DNA from: Candidatus Hydrogenedentota bacterium
Lineage (GTDB): Bacteria; Hydrogenedentota; Hydrogenedentia; Hydrogenedentiales; GCA-2746185
Length of the DNA: 35,160 nt
NCBI GenBank assembly: GCA_012965445.1
Contig: DTSJ01000154.1
Coordinates: forward strand, 1 to 35,160
Direction of reading: 5' to 3'
Below, piece after piece: positions 33,468 through 35,160 of this stretch (its first letter is position 1; every line of letters starts with the position of its first letter). A program made the translations under genes and the position numbers. The notes below the pieces were generated by a model that made no database searches, was not told the DNA's origin, and saw only the letters and a list, made by a program, of their open reading frames with translations.

Positions 33468-34904
33468 CTACGAAAGATTTCTAATTTTCGCTTGGTATTT
33501 ACCGACCTCTTTTCGAATGCGAGGTGCTAACACGATTAATCCTATGACGTTTGGTAGGGCTACAACGAAAACCATCGCATCAGAAAAATCCAACACCGCG
33601 TCCAGTTGGATTGTGCAGCCGAGAACGACGAATAGACAGAAAATCGATTTGAACGTATTTTCCGACGTCTTCGAATCTCCGAATACATAAGTCCATCCTT
33701 TCAGACCGTAATAGGACCAGGAAATAATCGTCGAAAATGCGAATAGAATTGCAATGACCGACAACGGTAGAACTGACCAGCTAATGGTGCTTTCAAACGC
33801 CTGGGATGTGAGTTCGATCCCCTGGACACCAGAATTCGCGAGCTCAGGATCGTATACGGTTGTCAAAATTACCAGCGCCGTCATCGTGCAAATCACCACG
33901 GTGTCGATAAATGGTTCGAGTAAGCCAACGAATCCTTCGGTCACTGGTTCGTTGGTGCGAACAGCTGAATGGGCAATCGCGGCAGATCCGATACCGGCCT
34001 CATTCGAAAATACTGCTCGCTTGAATCCCAACACCATCACCCCTATTGTCCCTCCTGCCACCGCATTCGGAGAAAACGCTTCGGAAAAAATCGCTCCGAT
34101 TGCCCATGGGACTCTGTCGAAGTTCATGATGATGATCGCAAGCGCGAATAGTATATAGACGACGGCCATGACCGGGACTAACTTACTGGTGACCCGCGCA
34201 ATACCTTTCAATCCTCCCACGATGACCAGTCCAAGTCCCACAGCCAAAAAAATCCCGAATAACCAACCAAAGTCTGCGAAGGCACTGGATTCTCCCCCCG
34301 TGATCACAAGAAATTGTTGAAATGCTTGATTGGACTGGAACATGTTTCCAATTCCAAGGCAGCCCAAAACCATCGCAAGAGCGTAAAAGACGCCCATCGG
34401 TTTCGCAATCCTTTTCAGGCGAGTGTCCGCAAGACCGCGTTCCAGATAGTACATCGGGCCGCCAGAAACAACGCCGTCATCGTTCACTTTCCTGAACATC
34501 ACGCCGGCGATACATTCCACGAACTTGGTCGACATGCCGAGCAGTCCAGCAACGATTAGCCAAAAGGTTGCTCCTGGGCCTCCGAGCGATATTACGATCG
34601 CCACACCACTGATATTTCCGATTCCGACCGTCCCTGCCAATGCCGTGGTCAATGCTTGGAAGTGGCTTACCTCCCCCTCGTGTTCCTCAGAACTATATTT
34701 ACCTCGTACCAGATTGACTGCATGTATGAAACCGGTGATATTTATAAAACGAAAATAGAAGGTGAAAAAGACAGCACTACCCATAAGCCATACGACGATA
34801 AGGGGAATCGTAGCACCAAAAATTTCGACTTCAAAAAAGATAAAGGCACTGATCGCATCAGATAACGGTCGCACCAGCTTATTAATGGTCTCGTCTACAT
34901 TCAT
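33468..34904 (-). CDS. Alanine/glycine:cation symporter (AGCS family)
   Basis: A 478-residue membrane protein with about ten or eleven helices. The AGCS signature is present: GTVGIGNISGVAIVISLGG followed by PGATFW, with VSGGPMYYLERGL and FSNEAGIGSAAIAHSAV further on. Members import alanine or glycine with sodium or protons. It stands 122 bp upstream of the epimerase on the same strand and is not obviously part of the polysaccharide operon. The ATG at 34904 lacks a strong Shine-Dalgarno. Confidence 0.95.
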   Translation of the reverse strand: MNVDETINKLVRPLSDAISAFIFFEVEIFGATIPLIVVWLMGSAVFFTFYFRFINITGFIHAVNLVRGKYSSEEHEGEVSHFQALTTALAGTVGIGNISGVAIVISLGGPGATFWLIVAGLLGMSTKFVECIAGVMFRKVNDDGVVSGGPMYYLERGLADTRLKRIAKPMGVFYALAMVLGCLGIGNMFQSNQAFQQFLVITGGESSAFADFGWLFGIFLAVGLGLVIVGGLKGIARVTSKLVPVMAVVYILFALAIIIMNFDRVPWAIGAIFSEAFSPNAVAGGTIGVMVLGFKRAVFSNEAGIGSAAIAHSAVRTNEPVTEGFVGLLEPFIDTVVICTMTALVILTTVYDPELANSGVQGIELTSQAFESTISWSVLPLSVIAILFAFSTIISWSYYGLKGWTYVFGDSKTSENTFKSIFCLFVVLGCTIQLDAVLDFSDAMVFVVALPNVIGLIVLAPRIRKEVGKYQAKIRNLS

Positions 34905-34936
34905 TCTATCGATTCTGCCCTGCGATCATTTGATAT

Positions 34937-35080
34937 CTAGTGCTTTCGAAACACGCTACGTCCGCCAACATATGTTTCAAGCACATCGATGTCCTTTATT
35001 CGAGTTGGATAGAGTCGTGGATCCTCAGAGAGTATCACAGGGTCTCCGTATTTGCCTACTTCGATAGGCCCTTTCACGTT
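34937..35080 (-). pseudogene. C-terminal fragment of an amidohydrolase
   Basis: A minus-strand frame reads NVKGPIEVGKYGDPVILSED and on to IKDIDVLETYVGGRSVFRKH before TAG at 34937. This is the characteristic end of metal-dependent amidohydrolases (YtcJ/imidazolonepropionase-like: GxIEVGKxADLVVL...V.GG..V). It is preceded directly by an in-frame TAA at 35081-35083, and nothing upstream in the window continues the domain, so it is a stump. Another minus-strand frame ending YEWSEAA at 35131 is too short to judge. Confidence 0.65.
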
Positions 35081-35160
35081 TTATTCGAAATTCTGCCTCT
35101 GTACCTCGTAATTAATAGATCGTGGGATATTCATGCGGCTTCGCTCCATTCGTATCGATG

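Overview
The window looks like a chromosomal piece of a Gram-negative, polysaccharide-degrading bacterium of the PVC/Hydrogenedentes kind. The evidence for this is two formylglycine-type sulfatases plus sulfatase remnants, Gfo/Idh/MocA and ThuA genes, a kelch/sodium-symporter fusion, a lamin-tail/CotH giant protein and a TackOD1 protein. The phylum is inferred from gene content only. No CRISPR array, rRNA, transposase or integrase is visible.

Left edge (1-2125): a truncated Tat-exported Gfo/Idh/MocA oxidoreductase (minus strand), a PilZ protein and a stand-alone receiver (plus strand), and an intact tRNA-Ser(UGA).

Putative island (2126-15756): the 3' 60 nt of the same tRNA recur at 15697-15756 in the same orientation. 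This is the footprint left by elements that integrate into tRNA genes. Inside are a membrane sensor, a sulfatase enclosed by inverted copies of a ~170-185 bp repeat, a ThuA protein, a minus-strand sialidase - RraA - kelch/SSS cluster (sialic-acid scavenging), a second sulfatase, an NDH-2 type dehydrogenase and a 421 bp MITE with 55 bp inverted repeats. There are also several gene stumps: SGNH C-terminus, Gfo/Idh C-terminus, and an SGNH-like N-terminus joined to a sulfatase C-terminus. Three dispersed repeat families sit at or near many of these breakpoints, so the region looks like a reshuffled catabolic island.

Middle (15757-21891): an 800-residue BNR propeller protein, an orphan C-terminal fragment, a two-gene osmoprotectant ABC transporter (ATPase; permease fused to binding protein) and a repeat cluster.

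Right part (21892-35160): a 1095-residue LTD/CotH surface protein faces a minus-strand operon of four overlapping genes. They encode a processive GT2 synthase, a pseudo-receiver/TackOD1/degenerate-GGDEF protein, an outer-membrane-factor lipoprotein ending in a TIM-barrel hydrolase-like domain, and an HlyD adaptor. Upstream lies a UDP-sugar epimerase. I read this as a c-di-GMP-gated exopolysaccharide synthesis and export system, analogous in logic to Pel but built from different parts; it is the most interesting system here. An AGCS amino-acid symporter and an amidohydrolase stump close the window.
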